This document shows, piece after piece, positions 11,880 through 23,578 of a stretch of 64,000 bases of DNA. A program made the position numbers and the translations under genes. Within the stretch, counting starts at the first letter, position 1; every line of letters starts with the position of its first letter. Source of the DNA: Adiantum capillus-veneris (taxonomy: Eukaryota > Streptophyta > Polypodiopsida > Polypodiales > Pteridaceae). The notes below the pieces were generated by a model, which saw only the letters and a list, made by a program, of their open reading frames with translations, ran no database searches and was not told the DNA's origin. Location of the stretch: assembly GCA_014529385.2 (NCBI GenBank), contig CM043959.1, positions 8,645,526-8,709,525 on the forward strand, given 5' to 3'.

Positions 11880-12200
11880 GACACTAATAATAGCCAATTT
11901 AGAGCATCCGAATGAAAAGCCGCTAACCCTAAGCGACCTAAATTTGAAGAGCTAACACCTAAGTGGCTAACCCTAAGTAGATTGAAATAGCTCAATCGCT
12001 TACCCTAAGATGCATACCTTAAGAAGATTATTTAAATGGCTAAAGTAATGCAGCACTAAACCAATTAAAATTATTAAAAGTAACCAAGTCAAAAGCCGCC
12101 AACTCTAAGCAACATGAAACAACACTAGCCCTAAGCAACCTAGAATAGCCAAATTGCAAAGAACTAGAACCGAAGTAGCTAGCCCTAAGAAGAATGAAGG
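11880..12200 (+). repeat. Clustered CTAACCCTAAG-like words
   Basis: Words of the form ctaaccctaag or gccctaagnaac recur about eight times at irregular spacing of 25-60 bp. They resemble the plant telomere unit CCCTAAA but are not in perfect tandem. No gene is present. Confidence 0.5.
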
Positions 12201-13170
12201 AACCCAACTATGTTTACAGCACCAACTATGTGCGGTCGACATAACAACACCGCTTTACAATAAGAGATATAATACGTTGTCGTGCTGTGGCACATATATA
12301 GTGGGAACGGGCATTAAACGATTTATCTTGTGACTTTTTGATGCATAAGTATGCTTCATATAATATTCATATTCATAAATAAAATATTTCTACCATACCT
12401 TAGTATTTACCTTTGAAGTGATATAAATGTACATTACTATTAGAAAGTACTGCAAGAGAAGTAGCAATGATTGTGCCTCTTTTTGTATGGGGAAAAAGAA
12501 TTTGTATATTTCTTCTAATATCTTAGCTATACCCTACCATATATAAATTATTTTCTTCTTTTTAATAATATAACCCTTCAATAATGCATATCTTCTTGGA
12601 TACATACAAGAGGGAAGGGCCTACTAGAAGACTTTATCAAAAGAAAGATCCAAAGCTTCTTGGACCATCCAAATTTGAAAATCCCAACCTAAGGGCCTAG
12701 AGAAAAGGCCAAAATAAATTCAAGCTCTTTTAGGAGGCCAATTTTTCTTTTTGAAGCATGTCAATCCGAGTTACAGGTCAAAAGTTACAGGGAAAACAAT
12801 GAAAAATCCTCTCACAACTACACTGCAAGAAGAGATGGTAAATAGGTGAATCAAGTGAAAAGAGGTAATCTTGGTATTTTTCCATAAAATAAGGTAATTT
12901 GAGGATAAAAGACACAAGCATGTGAATGTGACACCTCAAAGATGCCTTGAAGGACAAGACGCACAAGTTGGGACCCCCTACTGGAGCCACACAGAAGATG
13001 CCTAGGTGGGGCCAACATATATCATGCACCCACATGGAGCCTCAATGACCAAAAATGCTTAATTTCATGATCTTTTGAGTTCTAATATTTTCCATTTTAA
13101 GAAATATCCAAAGAACATTTGATTTGGGCTAATTCTCTAGCCTAATCAAGTGATTATGTAAAACATGGCT
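12201..13170. other. No recognisable gene; possible LTR upstream region
   Basis: AT-rich sequence. The part nearest 13.17 kb ends in a TATA box and may be the U3 of a decayed LTR, but no boundary is certain. A minus-strand open stretch at 12778-13035 has no recognisable features. Confidence 0.4.
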
Positions 13171-13178
13171 CTCTCACC

Positions 13179-13188
13179 TATAAAAAGG
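13179..13188 (+). promoter_or_regulatory. TATA box upstream of the micro-ORFs
   Basis: The word ctataaaaag sits about 600 bp upstream of the first micro-ORF, with CT-rich sequence between (13290-13500). It could be the promoter of a decayed LTR feeding the micro-ORF leader. Confidence 0.4.
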
Positions 13189-13792
13189 GCAACCTTCTCT
13201 TCATTGGGGCAAGTTATGAGTGAGTGAGAATAGATCAGTTCCATAGTGAAACACTCATCTTAGTGCCACACTTTCTCTTGAAGAAATGCTGAAGTCTTGC
13301 CTCATCTTCTCTCTCCATTAAGGTGGTCGCTATTGCTCTCATGTAAGATATATGTAGCTAGTTTTTCCTTCATTTGCATATCTAGTCCAATACTTGTCTC
13401 TAACTCTATCTTCATCTCTCATTATCTATCGTTAATACCACCACCACACTTCGATCTATATCTAATTCTATCTTTACTCCTCCTTTCATCTCTCTTGTTG
13501 TGTCCTAATTGTTTCATTGGAAGGTATTCAAGCAGCAATCTTGTCAATGTAACGGGAAACAATTATGTGCACAAGGTTAGTAACAATATCTTCATATTTC
13601 ACAAGCCTCTCTCTCCATTAAGGTTCTCATTCTTTTCCACAAACTCTAGAATCTCCTTGCTATAGGTACTTCTCTCCCCGCAATATCCTTATTGCCTAAG
13701 GGCAACAATAGGGCTTGGGAGAGCAACTCTCTTCTTCTTCTCCTTTCACTTCTTTCACACCTTTATCTTTGAACATACTAAGTATATCATTG

Positions 13793-14017
13793 ATGAATAA
13801 CCATAATCCACATGGAGGCAATTTCTTTCATTTCCATTCTATGCAATCTATTAGGGTCAACATTTGCATTAGTCGAAAGATCCACTTTCAGCAATGCATA
13901 GTTTTTCTATTTGGTCTTGAAAGGATCAACGAAATACTTCTCTCACTAGATCCCATCATACTACCTATTATTGACTATGACTTCTCTTTTGATGCGAATG
14001 TGGTTATTTTATTATGA
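13793..14017 (+). CDS. Micro-ORF A (74 aa), leader-protein family
   Basis: This reading frame aligns over its whole length with the 72-residue ORF at 59680-59898, which lies just upstream of gag in a Tat-like gypsy element. Shared blocks are an initial M-[ND]-[ND]-[HQ]-N, then SRKI.FQQ.IVF.FG, then EIL, and a C-terminal P.I.P.I.Y[DE] followed by SFD and a hydrophobic end of V.IL type. The start at 13793 is chosen because the alignment begins there; the frame is open upstream to 13715. Its stop overlaps the next micro-ORF by ATGA. The function is unknown. No gag follows, so the element here is probably decayed while these frames stayed open. Confidence 0.55.
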   Translation: MNNHNPHGGNFFHFHSMQSIRVNICISRKIHFQQCIVFLFGLERINEILLSLDPIILPIIDYDFSFDANVVILL

Positions 14018-14226
14018 ATCAAGAGGATTTGTACTCACAACTAATCCCAATCGCTAGACAAGACATATACATTATAATAAGCACAAAGCTACAGTTCCAA
14101 AGAGCAATACGTAGCTTACTCAAACAACCAATATTAAATATCATTAACTCATCCGTTAACCCTTTTATCCTACCCATGATACGATATGATTGTAATCTCG
14201 ATGTTTTCATTTTTGTTTTGTTTTGA
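14014..14226 (+). CDS. Micro-ORF B (70 aa), tandem homologue
   Basis: This is a second member of the same family, starting in the ATGA overlap with micro-ORF A. It keeps the pattern [KR]-x2-FQRAI in the middle and the C-terminal block PFILPMIRYD, then LDV and a hydrophobic end. DNA similarity to micro-ORF A is low while the protein pattern is kept, which suggests old duplication with constraint rather than recent copying. Function is unknown. No membrane segment or signal peptide is evident, though the C-terminus is hydrophobic. Confidence 0.5.
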   Translation: MNQEDLYSQLIPIARQDIYIIISTKLQFQRAIRSLLKQPILNIINSSVNPFILPMIRYDCNLDVFIFVLF

Positions 14227-14239
14227 CTATCTTTCATGA

Positions 14240-15000
14240 GTTCTCTCCATCACATGTGTATTTGTAAGGGAAAGTGAGCGGCTTCTTTGGCTACATTTCT
14301 TGTTTAGCTCTAGAAGCTATGTTATCTACATCTTATCTCCTTCTCATAACCCTTGAGCTTCCTTACAAAATCTCACAGCAAGAGGCCCGGTGCCTTCCTG
14401 GCAAGACCGCCGACTTCTTGACAACGCACTTCCAACTACTAGTGGCTTAACCAAAATCTGCTTTATCCTAATGGATCTAATAAGGACTTCCATTTATTAG
14501 CGATCAAATCAAATGTCACTAACCCTAATAATCTTACCATAAACGTATTAAGACGAGTAAACCCTAATAATCAAACCTGGACCCAACATTATAAAGTAAA
14601 CCTAAAATCTAGCTTGCTAATCCTAATAATCTAATGTTAACATATTAAGATGGCCACATGTATAAAGACAATGAAGTGTAAATAAAACCTAGCACTAAAA
14701 ATTTACTTAAAACATTTTGGCTAACATTTACAACACCTACAATAGCCACAATTTCAAAAAACAACATAATATATTAATTCTTAAATAAAATTGCATACAA
14801 ATATAAAAACTAATGATATGTTAAACTAAATCAAAATAAATTTTTAATAAAATTATGAAGTTTCATTATGTTTATTTGTAAATGATAATTTAAATAGTAT
14901 TTATAAAATAACAAAATTATTGTTTTCTTTATTTTTATTTTCAATCTAAAAATATATGTTTGTGTGTGTGTGTGTGAGCGTGCACATCTTATGTTTAGAT
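14240..15000. other. No gene; AT-rich with CCCTAATAATC words
   Basis: Between 14450 and 14640 the word cctaataatc and its variants recur about five times. The rest is AT-rich with no coding signal. Confidence 0.5.
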
Positions 15001-15056
15001 TGTTGACAAATTAATGTGAAAATTTTTTATTTGTATATTTATGTGCATATGTGTGA

Positions 15057-15057
15057 T

Positions 15058-15097
<40 letters not shown>

Positions 15098-15203
15098 CAA
15101 AAGAAGAGAAGGATAGGGCACTCACATGTAGCCTATGTGAGTACAAAACACTTGAGAAAATTCCACCAAATATGCAAGCACACACACACACACACACACA
15201 CAC
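15057..15203. repeat. Paired GT and CA microsatellites
   Basis: A (GT)n tract near 15060-15094 and an (AC)n tract near 15177-15203 are about 85 bp apart and complementary, so they could pair as a hairpin. A shorter GT run lies at 14958-14976. Confidence 0.9.
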
Positions 15204-15384
15204 AAAATTCTACAAAAAACCTTGAAAAGAATCTTACCTTGTTGATGTAGGGGAGAATGTGAAAGGATATCTCAAGCCCTAAGAGCCCCGCAACAATACA
15301 TATGAAGCATGTGGAGAGAAGGAGAGCAAGAAGGACTTCAAAAAGTGGGAAAAAACGTAGAAAGAACCCATAGGTTCTTTTTTT

Positions 15385-15601
15385 GTAGGTGGCATCGATG
15401 CACGCATCGGCATATGCATCAAAACTAGCATTGGAATACATGTCAAAAAAGGCATCAAAAAAGGTGTCAGAATACGTGATGAGAATAAAAAATTTGATTT
15501 TTTTAAAATTAGGTCTCCCTCTAGATCTATCTACACATATATTGATGCATGCCACCGACGTTGGTAATTTGGCATCGGTATTGAATCGATGTCTTGTAGT
15601 G
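15385..15601. mobile_element. Possible CACTA-type terminus with subterminal repeats
   Basis: The segment ends TTGTAGTG (15594-15601), the complement of a CACTACAA terminus, and carries repeated gcatcg/cgatgc words (15388-15412 and 15543-15590) like CACTA subterminal repeats. No opposite end is found nearby. It resembles the termini of the complete CACTA element at 46.5-52.8 kb but is not identical to it. Confidence 0.4.
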
Positions 15602-15634
15602 TTTAGAGTGTTCTTTAGGGTGTCCTTGCACTAT

Positions 15635-15866
15635 GTAAGTATTGAATATAAATTTTGTGAGGCCCTTAGGAGAGCCATATAATTATGTACAAGGGAGCCA
15701 CTATGGCTTCCTTGTCAATATTTAGTGCGAAATTACCTTATAGAATATAAGGTAAGTATTGAATATAATTGTTTTCAGGCCCTTAGTAGAGCTGTATAAT
15801 TATTTACAAGGGAGCCACTATGGATCCCTTGTAATTATTTTGTGAGAACTTACCTTATAGAGGGTC
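15635..15866. repeat. 117-bp tandem duplication with hairpins
   Basis: Two copies starting gtaagtattgaatata at 15635 and 15752. Each copy carries a short palindrome, best in the second (acaaggga...tcccttgt). No coding potential is visible. Confidence 0.8.
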
Positions 15867-15869
15867 ATT

Positions 15870-17880
15870 CCATAAGTTATAACCACCACTCATAGACTAA
15901 AGTGGAACTATGTCTAAAGAGGGGCCTCCAATATTTGGCATCAATAAGCAATAACAAAAATTAAATACCAAACTTCACAAGAGATGCCACGGAGTTTGGG
16001 GCTACACTCTTCATGCCATTCTTGTGTGAGATGCTCTCAAATTTTCCTTTCCTCTCTCTTAAGCTATGTCCTAGGCTATGGAGCCTCTCTGTGTCATCTT
16101 CATGTGTAAGAGTTTGTCTCCTTTCTTCCTTTTTATGAGTATTTATTTCAACATCTCTATCTACTTCTTTCTATTCCAATATATTCCCTTCTATCTCTTT
16201 CTTTTCCTTATCCATCATGGCATGTTTAGTGGCTATACTTCATGGCCAAGGGTGCAAGCCCACCCTTGTTGTAGCTTGTGGTGGCCTTATTGATGCATTT
16301 TGCGCTCAGTATTCTCCCTGCTAATGCTAATTAAATCGTTGATAAATATGTGGCTCTCATTTATATACTAGATTTTGACATTTTCACACAATGAAATTTT
16401 ATCTATGCACTCCTTGCAAATGGACTGCATAATGACTTTCCTTTGTTTAGGCATCATTTTTGCATTGGTCAATAAAATTTTTTTATTTAAAGACAATTGT
16501 ATAGTGCACCAATGATTTCATACAGGTTAAACTATCAAAATATTAAATTAAATACATGAAACACTTAAGAAACTTTCTCAAATCATAAGACATTGATTCA
16601 CACTAGTTGGCACAAACCATGAGGATAACACAAATGAAATACATTGACTCAATGTCTTAATAGTTGAGACAATACGGGTTAAAGACCCTAAACACTTCAA
16701 AAAACTATGCTATACAATAAGACATAGTTCACATTTTGATTATTAACACTTTTAAACATTAAGGTACAATCAAAGATATTTGGATCATATTTTCAAGTAT
16801 AAGGTGAAGAACATAGCCAAAAAGTTTTTCTTTCCAAAAATGATACCAAGTTAGGATTATGGTAATAAGTTTTAAGATAGAAAATTTAAAAAAATTAAGT
16901 AAAATTCTATTAAAAATTAATGAATTCAATATAAATTCTCATGAAAAAAAATATTTTGTATAAATATCAAGGTAAAACTTGAGGTTTGTAATGCATGTAT
17001 ATGTCAATACCCATCAACTAAGAGTTTTTCAAGGTTTCAAACTCACAAATATCTTGTAATTTAAGCTATTATAAAAAACATAGTGCATAACTTCTTGCAA
17101 AAAAATGTTGCTGGGAAAAACTAATGAAAGTGTGCATATGAATTTTCTAATTGTGTTCATATGAGGTATCTATATACAAATAGGTGAGGTGAATGGAAGC
17201 ATTCAAAAGTGTGAATTTGTTTTAAAACTAATATTTGATTAAAAAATAAGAAATACAACAAGCACACTTTGTGGGATATGACATGAAACCAACAAATGTG
17301 GCTTGCATAGCGAACAAACAATATCAACTTATGTAATGGAGTTGTATATATGCAGCATAAGAAATTACAAATTTAGATGAATTAAATGTTTCATGGGGTT
17401 ATTGATTGAAGGAATGCCAAAAATATATTTAACTAGCTATAATGAATTATTGCATGCATCTTGTTTATTTTTTTCTTAAACTAAAGTTCAAATTTTAGTG
17501 AGACATCGACTACTATTTTGGAAAGGTGACGTTTATAACTGTAGTTACTATTGAGTTTGTGTACAAAAGTGATATGTTATAAGTTTTATGATTACTTTGC
17601 ATAACATTTTATAAGTTTCCATAATTTTTTTTGATATGTTTTCTTGAAAATAAATAACATCTTATTTAAATTTGTGAAAAGAAAATGCTAAAGTATTATT
17701 TTTGGTGCCAAACTAATATAAATATAATAAAGTTGGTTGAAAACTAGCTCAGCAGATAGTTGTTACATAATTAGAGAACTATTTTGTTTTTTATAGATGT
17801 GCTACGATTTGATACGATATACTTTAACAAAAACACTCAACATAAACATTTATAGACATTATGAAAATTTGTATTTAAAA
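15870..17880. other. No recognisable gene
   Basis: Very AT-rich sequence with many stops in all frames. I see no transposon termini, repeat arrays or RNA genes in it. Confidence 0.6.
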
Positions 17881-17884
17881 TACT

Positions 17885-18506
<622 letters not shown>

Positions 18507-18540
18507 TTTTGGATCCTGAAGCTCTCCATGGTTTGAAAAT

Positions 18541-18575
18541 GCTATCTCGCGAGCCCGTCCAGGCTCGCCTTTTTT
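18541..18575 (+). other. GC-rich hairpin followed by T run
   Basis: gcgagccc-gtcca-ggctcgc followed by cttttttatt. It is a small perfect stem next to the dispersed repeat, and no function is assigned. The interval 18580-18940 shows no gene. Confidence 0.5.
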
Positions 18576-18949
18576 ATTAAGTCGTTGGCTTGTTGGGTAT
18601 TTTGTTTCTCCTTGCATGCTTGCCAATATTTATTTTTTCTTGGTGGGCTTTTTATCAGTTTAGCAGGTCACCCTAAACCGGCTTAACTATGATCATATAA
18701 AATGAAATTATGAAAATATGACAATAACACTTAGTAATCACAAAAACTTTTACATGATTACATAGATAATAAATCCCCGAGTGAGACTAGTGGCCTTATC
18801 TTTACCATCAAATTGTAGGAAAAATCTGAACAAGCCTCTTTGTAGCCAAATCTCAAGGATACAAAGACTTGGACATAGGTTCACAACAATGGAATCTCTA
18901 AAATAGATAGAGGTTGGTTGTGAGGAGTTTTTAAAAAAAGAAGAGAAGA

Positions 18950-19579
18950 GATTTTTAGAAGAAATTATTTGAAGACATGATAAGGTTTTTTCTTTCTAGC
19001 CACATGAGATATGATGTGTTGATGCTAGTGTTATTGTACCTATGGTGATCTTTACTATCCATCATGTAACTTGGAATATATGTCCAGTCCTGGTTCCAAA
19101 AGCACAAAGGCCAAAAGTAATAGAGATTCTTAATGAGAAGATCAGCATGGGTATTTTGGAACCTTCTTGTGTGCCATATTCAAACAGGTGGTTCATTGTG
19201 CCTCGGAAGAATGCCAAGCTTTGTGTATCATACGAGACACTTAGATTGTAGACAATTTTACCATCAAGAATGTGCGTATAGGTCCAATTGTGGATGAACT
19301 TATAGAGGCATTTGCAAACTATATAGAAGGTCAATTTACTCAATGGGAGGTCTTTGTTTAGGGTACGATCAATTTTAGATAGATGTTGAGAGTAGATATT
19401 TCACAAGCATGAAAACATCTTTCAAAATGGTAAGAAAGTGTACCTTACCTCAAAAAGCAACGAGCCCAATTGCACATATGATGAATGGGATGAACAAGGT
19501 TCTTTGTGACTTCATATCTCAAATCACAATACCATTTCTTGATGACATTTCAATCAAAGGATGTGAGTAAAACAAAAAA
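18950..19579 (+). pseudogene. Ty3/gypsy RT, 5' half (split by insertion)
   Basis: This plus-strand piece encodes an RT beginning near VTWNICPVLVPKAQRP, then KISMGILEPS and SNRWFIVPRKN (19042-19251), then shifted pieces resembling IGPIVDELIEAFA. The catalytic box PFLDDISIKGC lies near 19530-19565. The frame is cut at 19579 by the 10.1-kb minus-strand gypsy and resumes in phase at 29716. The block style differs from the other gypsy copies in this window, so it is a separate family. Stops in the piece show it is dead. Confidence 0.85.
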
Positions 19580-21342
19580 TGTAATGAGAATGGCCTATGA
19601 ACTTTAAGAGTAGTGGAATTAGGAAATTAGGTGAAGCAATTTTGAGAGACTACTTTGTGAGCATAGCGGGTGAACTTAATTGATGGTAGCAACATAAACA
19701 TGGTACTTAGATAGCTTGGTATGAACCATACTTTTGCAAGAGAGAGAGAGAGAGAGTTTAGAGAACATGACAATAGTTGAGGACCGGATTCATATGGAGC
19801 CGGTCCCCCCTCCAATAGGCATTTGTATTATAGTTTCTCCGATCAAGAGAGACTTGGTACAATAAAATATTTGTGTTCCTTGTGACCTACGTGATGCAAT
19901 GAATATGGAAAGCTTCATGCATCACAAGCATAACATAACTTGTAGAAAGAATCAACTATCCCAAGCCTCCGTCCCAAGGCCTCAAACACCTTCGGAGGTG
20001 GAGAGAACTAGCAGGGAATGAGGGTAGGGAAGAGGAAGAAGAAACATTCCATAAGAGAAAGAAATAGTTCCTCACTTATCATCACTCTTCTTACTAGTAT
20101 ACATAATAGCAAAGTAATGAAGATGGAGAAGATGGAAAGCTTACACATTGAAGCATGGCTCTTGGTTGGATTTGCATTCCATAGCCAAGAGTGTTGGTGT
20201 AGGCTCTTACTTCTCACAAGCTTGGAGAAGGAGGTGGAGTTCCTCACCTTTCACCAAGTGAGAATGAATCCAAAAAATGAATGTGTGTGTGTGGTATATA
20301 TACCCCTAGCACCCCCCTTGCTTTCTTGGGGCTAACTTTTCCACATGCTGCAAGCTCATTGGACCCCTCTCCCTCTAGCCAATCACATGTTTCATGCATT
20401 CAAGTACATGGGTAGTCTTTTGACAAGTGTCCTCCTTACCCCTAAGAGAGAGGGCTTGAAAATATATAGATGTTTTTTGGATGTAAATACAAGCTCATTG
20501 GACCCCCCTTTAGAGAAACCAATATCATTCAAGCACACCATGTGGTTAAGCTTAGTGAGAGTTTGACATGTGTCCATGTGCCCTTTTAGAAAAGGGGTGC
20601 CCCTTGGGTGAGTGGAAGGTTAGGTCGAAGACTCCCCTATCTTTGGGACTTTTATGCATAAGAAGCTTCTGAAGAAACTTCCTCATTAAGTGTGTAGGGT
20701 CTCTTTTTGACTCAAGCATCTTACCCCCCATGCATAGGAAGCTTGTCAAGCACCTTCCTAATTAAGTATGACAAGTACTTCAAGTACCTTGGTCATTAAG
20801 CATGACAAACACCTTAGGTGGAGTTCCCAACTCAAGCTCGGCCTAGCTTGCCTAAGGTCAAAGGCAAGTTTAGGTCGGGTTCCCACCTCAAGCTCAACCC
20901 TAGCTTGCCTAAGGTCAAAGGTAAGTTTAGGTTGGGTTCCCACCTCAAGCTTAGCCCTAGCTTTCCTAAGGTCAAAAAATTTTAACACTAACCATTGGAG
21001 GCCTTTAGTGAAGATAACCCTAAGATCTTTTAAGCTCCATTAGATGCACATTGCTCCTTGATACCTCCTTTTGGACCCCTATTGAGATGTAACCATCTCT
21101 CCTCTTGGTCCCCTACTGAGGTAAGTTTAGAATCACTTATTGCACATTGCTCTTTGATAGACCATCTCCTTTTGGACCCCTATTGAGATGCAACCATTTC
21201 TCGTTTTGATCCCGTGTTGAGATAGGTCTAGAAGCACATGTCTCTATTCTAACTCTTGTTCTCGTTTATTCTCCCACATTAAATGATCAGTTTAATATGA
21301 GAAAATAATTTGGTAAAGTTATAGATTATATTTTATAACATT
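19580..21342 (-). repeat. 3' LTR of the 10.1-kb gypsy
   Basis: It runs from tgtaatgaga to ttataaca on the plus strand (1763 bp). It contains a short GA run (19739-19757), a TATA-like tatatata near 20297 and three 57-bp tandem units near 20823-20990 (gttcccacctcaagct). Confidence 0.88.
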
Positions 21343-21355
21343 ACCTCTCTATTGA
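21343..21355 (-). other. Polypurine tract of the 10.1-kb gypsy
   Basis: The minus strand reads a purine-rich aatagagaggtaa directly before the TGTTATAA start of the LTR. Confidence 0.55.
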
Positions 21356-21879
21356 AATCATAGTCGTCCTTGACTATGAGGTAGACAAGATAAAGCCTAG
21401 TCATTAGTCCATGTTACTTAGCGGCGGGTAGAGGATCCCTTTTTACTCTTCGCCATGATTCCAAGATGGATGACTAATCCATTTGGTGCTTGGGAGATGT
21501 AGCTGCCACAAGCATGTCTGCTCTTTAGTCCATATCATACTTTCAAAGTAGAGTGATAAATTCTAATTAGTATTTGGGAGATGTCATCGCCACAAACATG
21601 ATTCTAAGCATGCATACTATTTAAATTTGTGCACAATAAAAAGAGTAGTATTATAAGACAAAAACATTTTTCATTTAAAATGCATTTTCATATGCTTACT
21701 CTAGTGCAACATTGTAAGCATTGACAAGGTTCATATTATCCTTAAGCTAGGTTCCTTGCAATTATTTAGCATCTTTAAAAGGATAATTCTTTAGCTTAAT
21801 AAGATATCATCAGATAATCTTACCATTTCTTAATACCTTTTCTTCATGTCATAGGATGGACTTAGATTAAAGTACTTCT

Positions 21880-22234
21880 TCTTGCTCTTCGAATTTTGGA
21901 GGGTCTGCAACTATTGCTTCTTTTGATGGCGCTCCTTTGTAAGGCTTATGTAGGTTATCATGGAAAACATTGTGCATGAGCCAATGGCTGGGCAACTTCA
22001 ATTGATAAGCCATATCATTGATTGGCTTAAGAATTTGAAGAACCATAGTATTTGTTTGCTAGTTTAGCATCATACTCTTGATAGTCCGTAGGACTCTTGC
22101 CCGTAGTATGCCTCAGATGAGCCTTGAGAAAATTTAGCAGAACCCAATCATTTTCCTTAAAGGTTAAGGCTCTTTTGTGCTTAGTAGTAATAGCCCTTTT
22201 TTCCTTTCCTATGAGATGGATAAAACCTCTTTAA
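21880..22234 (-). pseudogene. Gypsy integrase C-terminal part
   Basis: Minus-strand pieces read KENDWVLLNF and then ILKPINDMAYQLKLPSHW with HNVFHDNLHKPYKG, the standard end of plant gypsy integrases. It continues in phase from the other side of the piggyBac-like insert when one TTAA copy is removed. The 540 bp below it, down to 21343, show no coding signal and correspond to the 3' untranslated part. Confidence 0.8.
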
Positions 22235-22271
22235 CACTAGAACGGTAACCTAACAGGACATAAAAGTGTCC
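22235..22271. repeat. Left terminal inverted repeat and subterminal palindrome
   Basis: CACTAGAACGGTAAC followed by cctaa and the palindrome ggacataaaagtgtcc. Confidence 0.8.
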
Positions 22272-23522
22272 TTTCAAGGTTTTGGGAAAACTTTCCAAAA
22301 CCATAGTAGATCCACTCATTTTGAAAAATCCTTTTATGAGCTTATAGTTCAATAACTACTACATATGGAAAAAATGAGAAACTTGTAATTTTTCTCATCC
22401 CTTGGTCACTACAAGCCTCCAAAGTTGATGGACCATTGCATTTTGCCTAAAACAACAATTTCTTACGGTTGATTGCATATAAATAAGAGTGGAGATTTTT
22501 GTAGAACATGAGATAAAATGCCCCCTTAACTTCAATGTGTTGGTGACCAAAACATATGGTTGCTTTTACCTCACTAAAATTTTTTTGGGCAAAAAAAATA
22601 GGTACAAAAAAGTTGCATTTTTTCCATTCTACGAACCTATCATCAAAGTTTTTATAGTCACGCTCAATACAGATACTATATACATGTTTTCTTAGTTCCC
22701 TTTGGGCCTCTAGATTCAAAAGGAGCCATGGAGCATGTCAAAAAGATAATGGATCTCTTACAATTGGAACCTTGGGGGCAATGATAAAGTGCTAAATACA
22801 GCAAATATGAAAAAACTGGGTTTAGCATTATGACCTCTTGAAACCCATAGAAACTACTCAATATCTAGCCAAGTTTGTAGTCTATGATTAGATATGGTTA
22901 CTACCTACAAAATACACACAATTGGCTTAAGAAACTAGCAATATTGAGAAAGTTATACTTGCTACTCTAAAATGTATCGTATTCTTCAACAATCCAAAAA
23001 CTCAACCATCATCATATACTATGCTATATAGCATATTAGGTCCCCCAAAACTCAAGGAAGATTAGCTTTATGTTATACATTACACTTACACAATCAAAAT
23101 TGAATTTGGATATCAAGAAAGCCACCAAAAAAATCATAAAAGTGCTAATTTTGGCCAAAAAACAGGATTATGCAATTCTTGTTAATTATTTTATAACTTT
23201 CAATTTTAACACTTAGCGCTCCCTACAAGAATCAAAACATGTTGAGAACTATGAAGGCCTAACCTCTAGCCATCTAAACCTCACAAACATGAAGTTTAGA
23301 GTGTTATAGTTGCCGAAAATTGAAAAAACACCAAAAACAGGACCCGTTTTTTCACACAGTTTAGGTTCAAAAATGTTGTGCAAGAGTAAGGTTAATGGTG
23401 AGATCGATACTCAAAAAAAAATGCTAAGTTTTTTTCAGCTCATAAGGCAACTTTGTGGATATATAGCACCTAGAAATTCATTTTCATACTCTTCAAATAA
23501 TTCAAGAAAAATGGTCACTTAA

Positions 23523-23574
23523 CAGGACACAAAAGTGTCCAAGGACATAAAAGTCTCATGTTACCATTCTAGTG
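23523..23574. repeat. Right terminal inverted repeat and subterminal palindrome
   Basis: The segment ends GTTACCATTCTAGTG, the complement of the left end with one change. The palindrome ggacacaaaagtgtcc lies about 35 bp inside. Confidence 0.8.
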
Positions 23575-23578
23575 TTAA

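Larger units (their letters stand above)
22235..23574. mobile_element. piggyBac-like non-autonomous DNA transposon, 1340 bp
   Basis: The ends are inverted repeats CACTAGAAyGGTAAC, flanked on both sides by TTAA (22231-22234 and 23575-23578). The TTAA duplication is the signature of the piggyBac superfamily, and the end resembles the known piggyBac terminus CCCTAGAAAGATA at 10 of 13 positions. Just inside each end lies the palindrome ggaca[tc]aaaagtgtcc, a subterminal inverted repeat as also seen in piggyBac elements. The insert interrupts a gypsy integrase whose frame closes up when the insert and one TTAA are removed. The interior has short open stretches (22447-22719 minus, 22489-22695 plus) without a recognisable transposase, so it is presumably mobilised in trans. 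Confidence 0.8.

Noticed and set aside
11880-12200. Interstitial telomere array
   Set aside because: The CCCTAAG words are not in tandem and differ from the CCCTAAA plant telomere unit.
12778-13035. 85-residue minus-strand frame
   Set aside because: No homologous block or promoter, and it lies in what may be an LTR upstream region.
18541-18575. Bacterial-type terminator (GC stem plus T run)
   Set aside because: Intrinsic terminators do not apply to plant nuclear DNA, and no transcript unit ends here.
20008-20335. Conserved frame pair (also at 28283-28688) as a gene
   Set aside because: Both lie at the same place in the two LTRs; the similarity is that of LTR copies, not of a conserved protein.
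22447-22719. 90-residue minus-strand frame as a piggyBac transposase
   Set aside because: It is far too short and has no recognisable acidic catalytic motifs or C-terminal Cys-rich domain.
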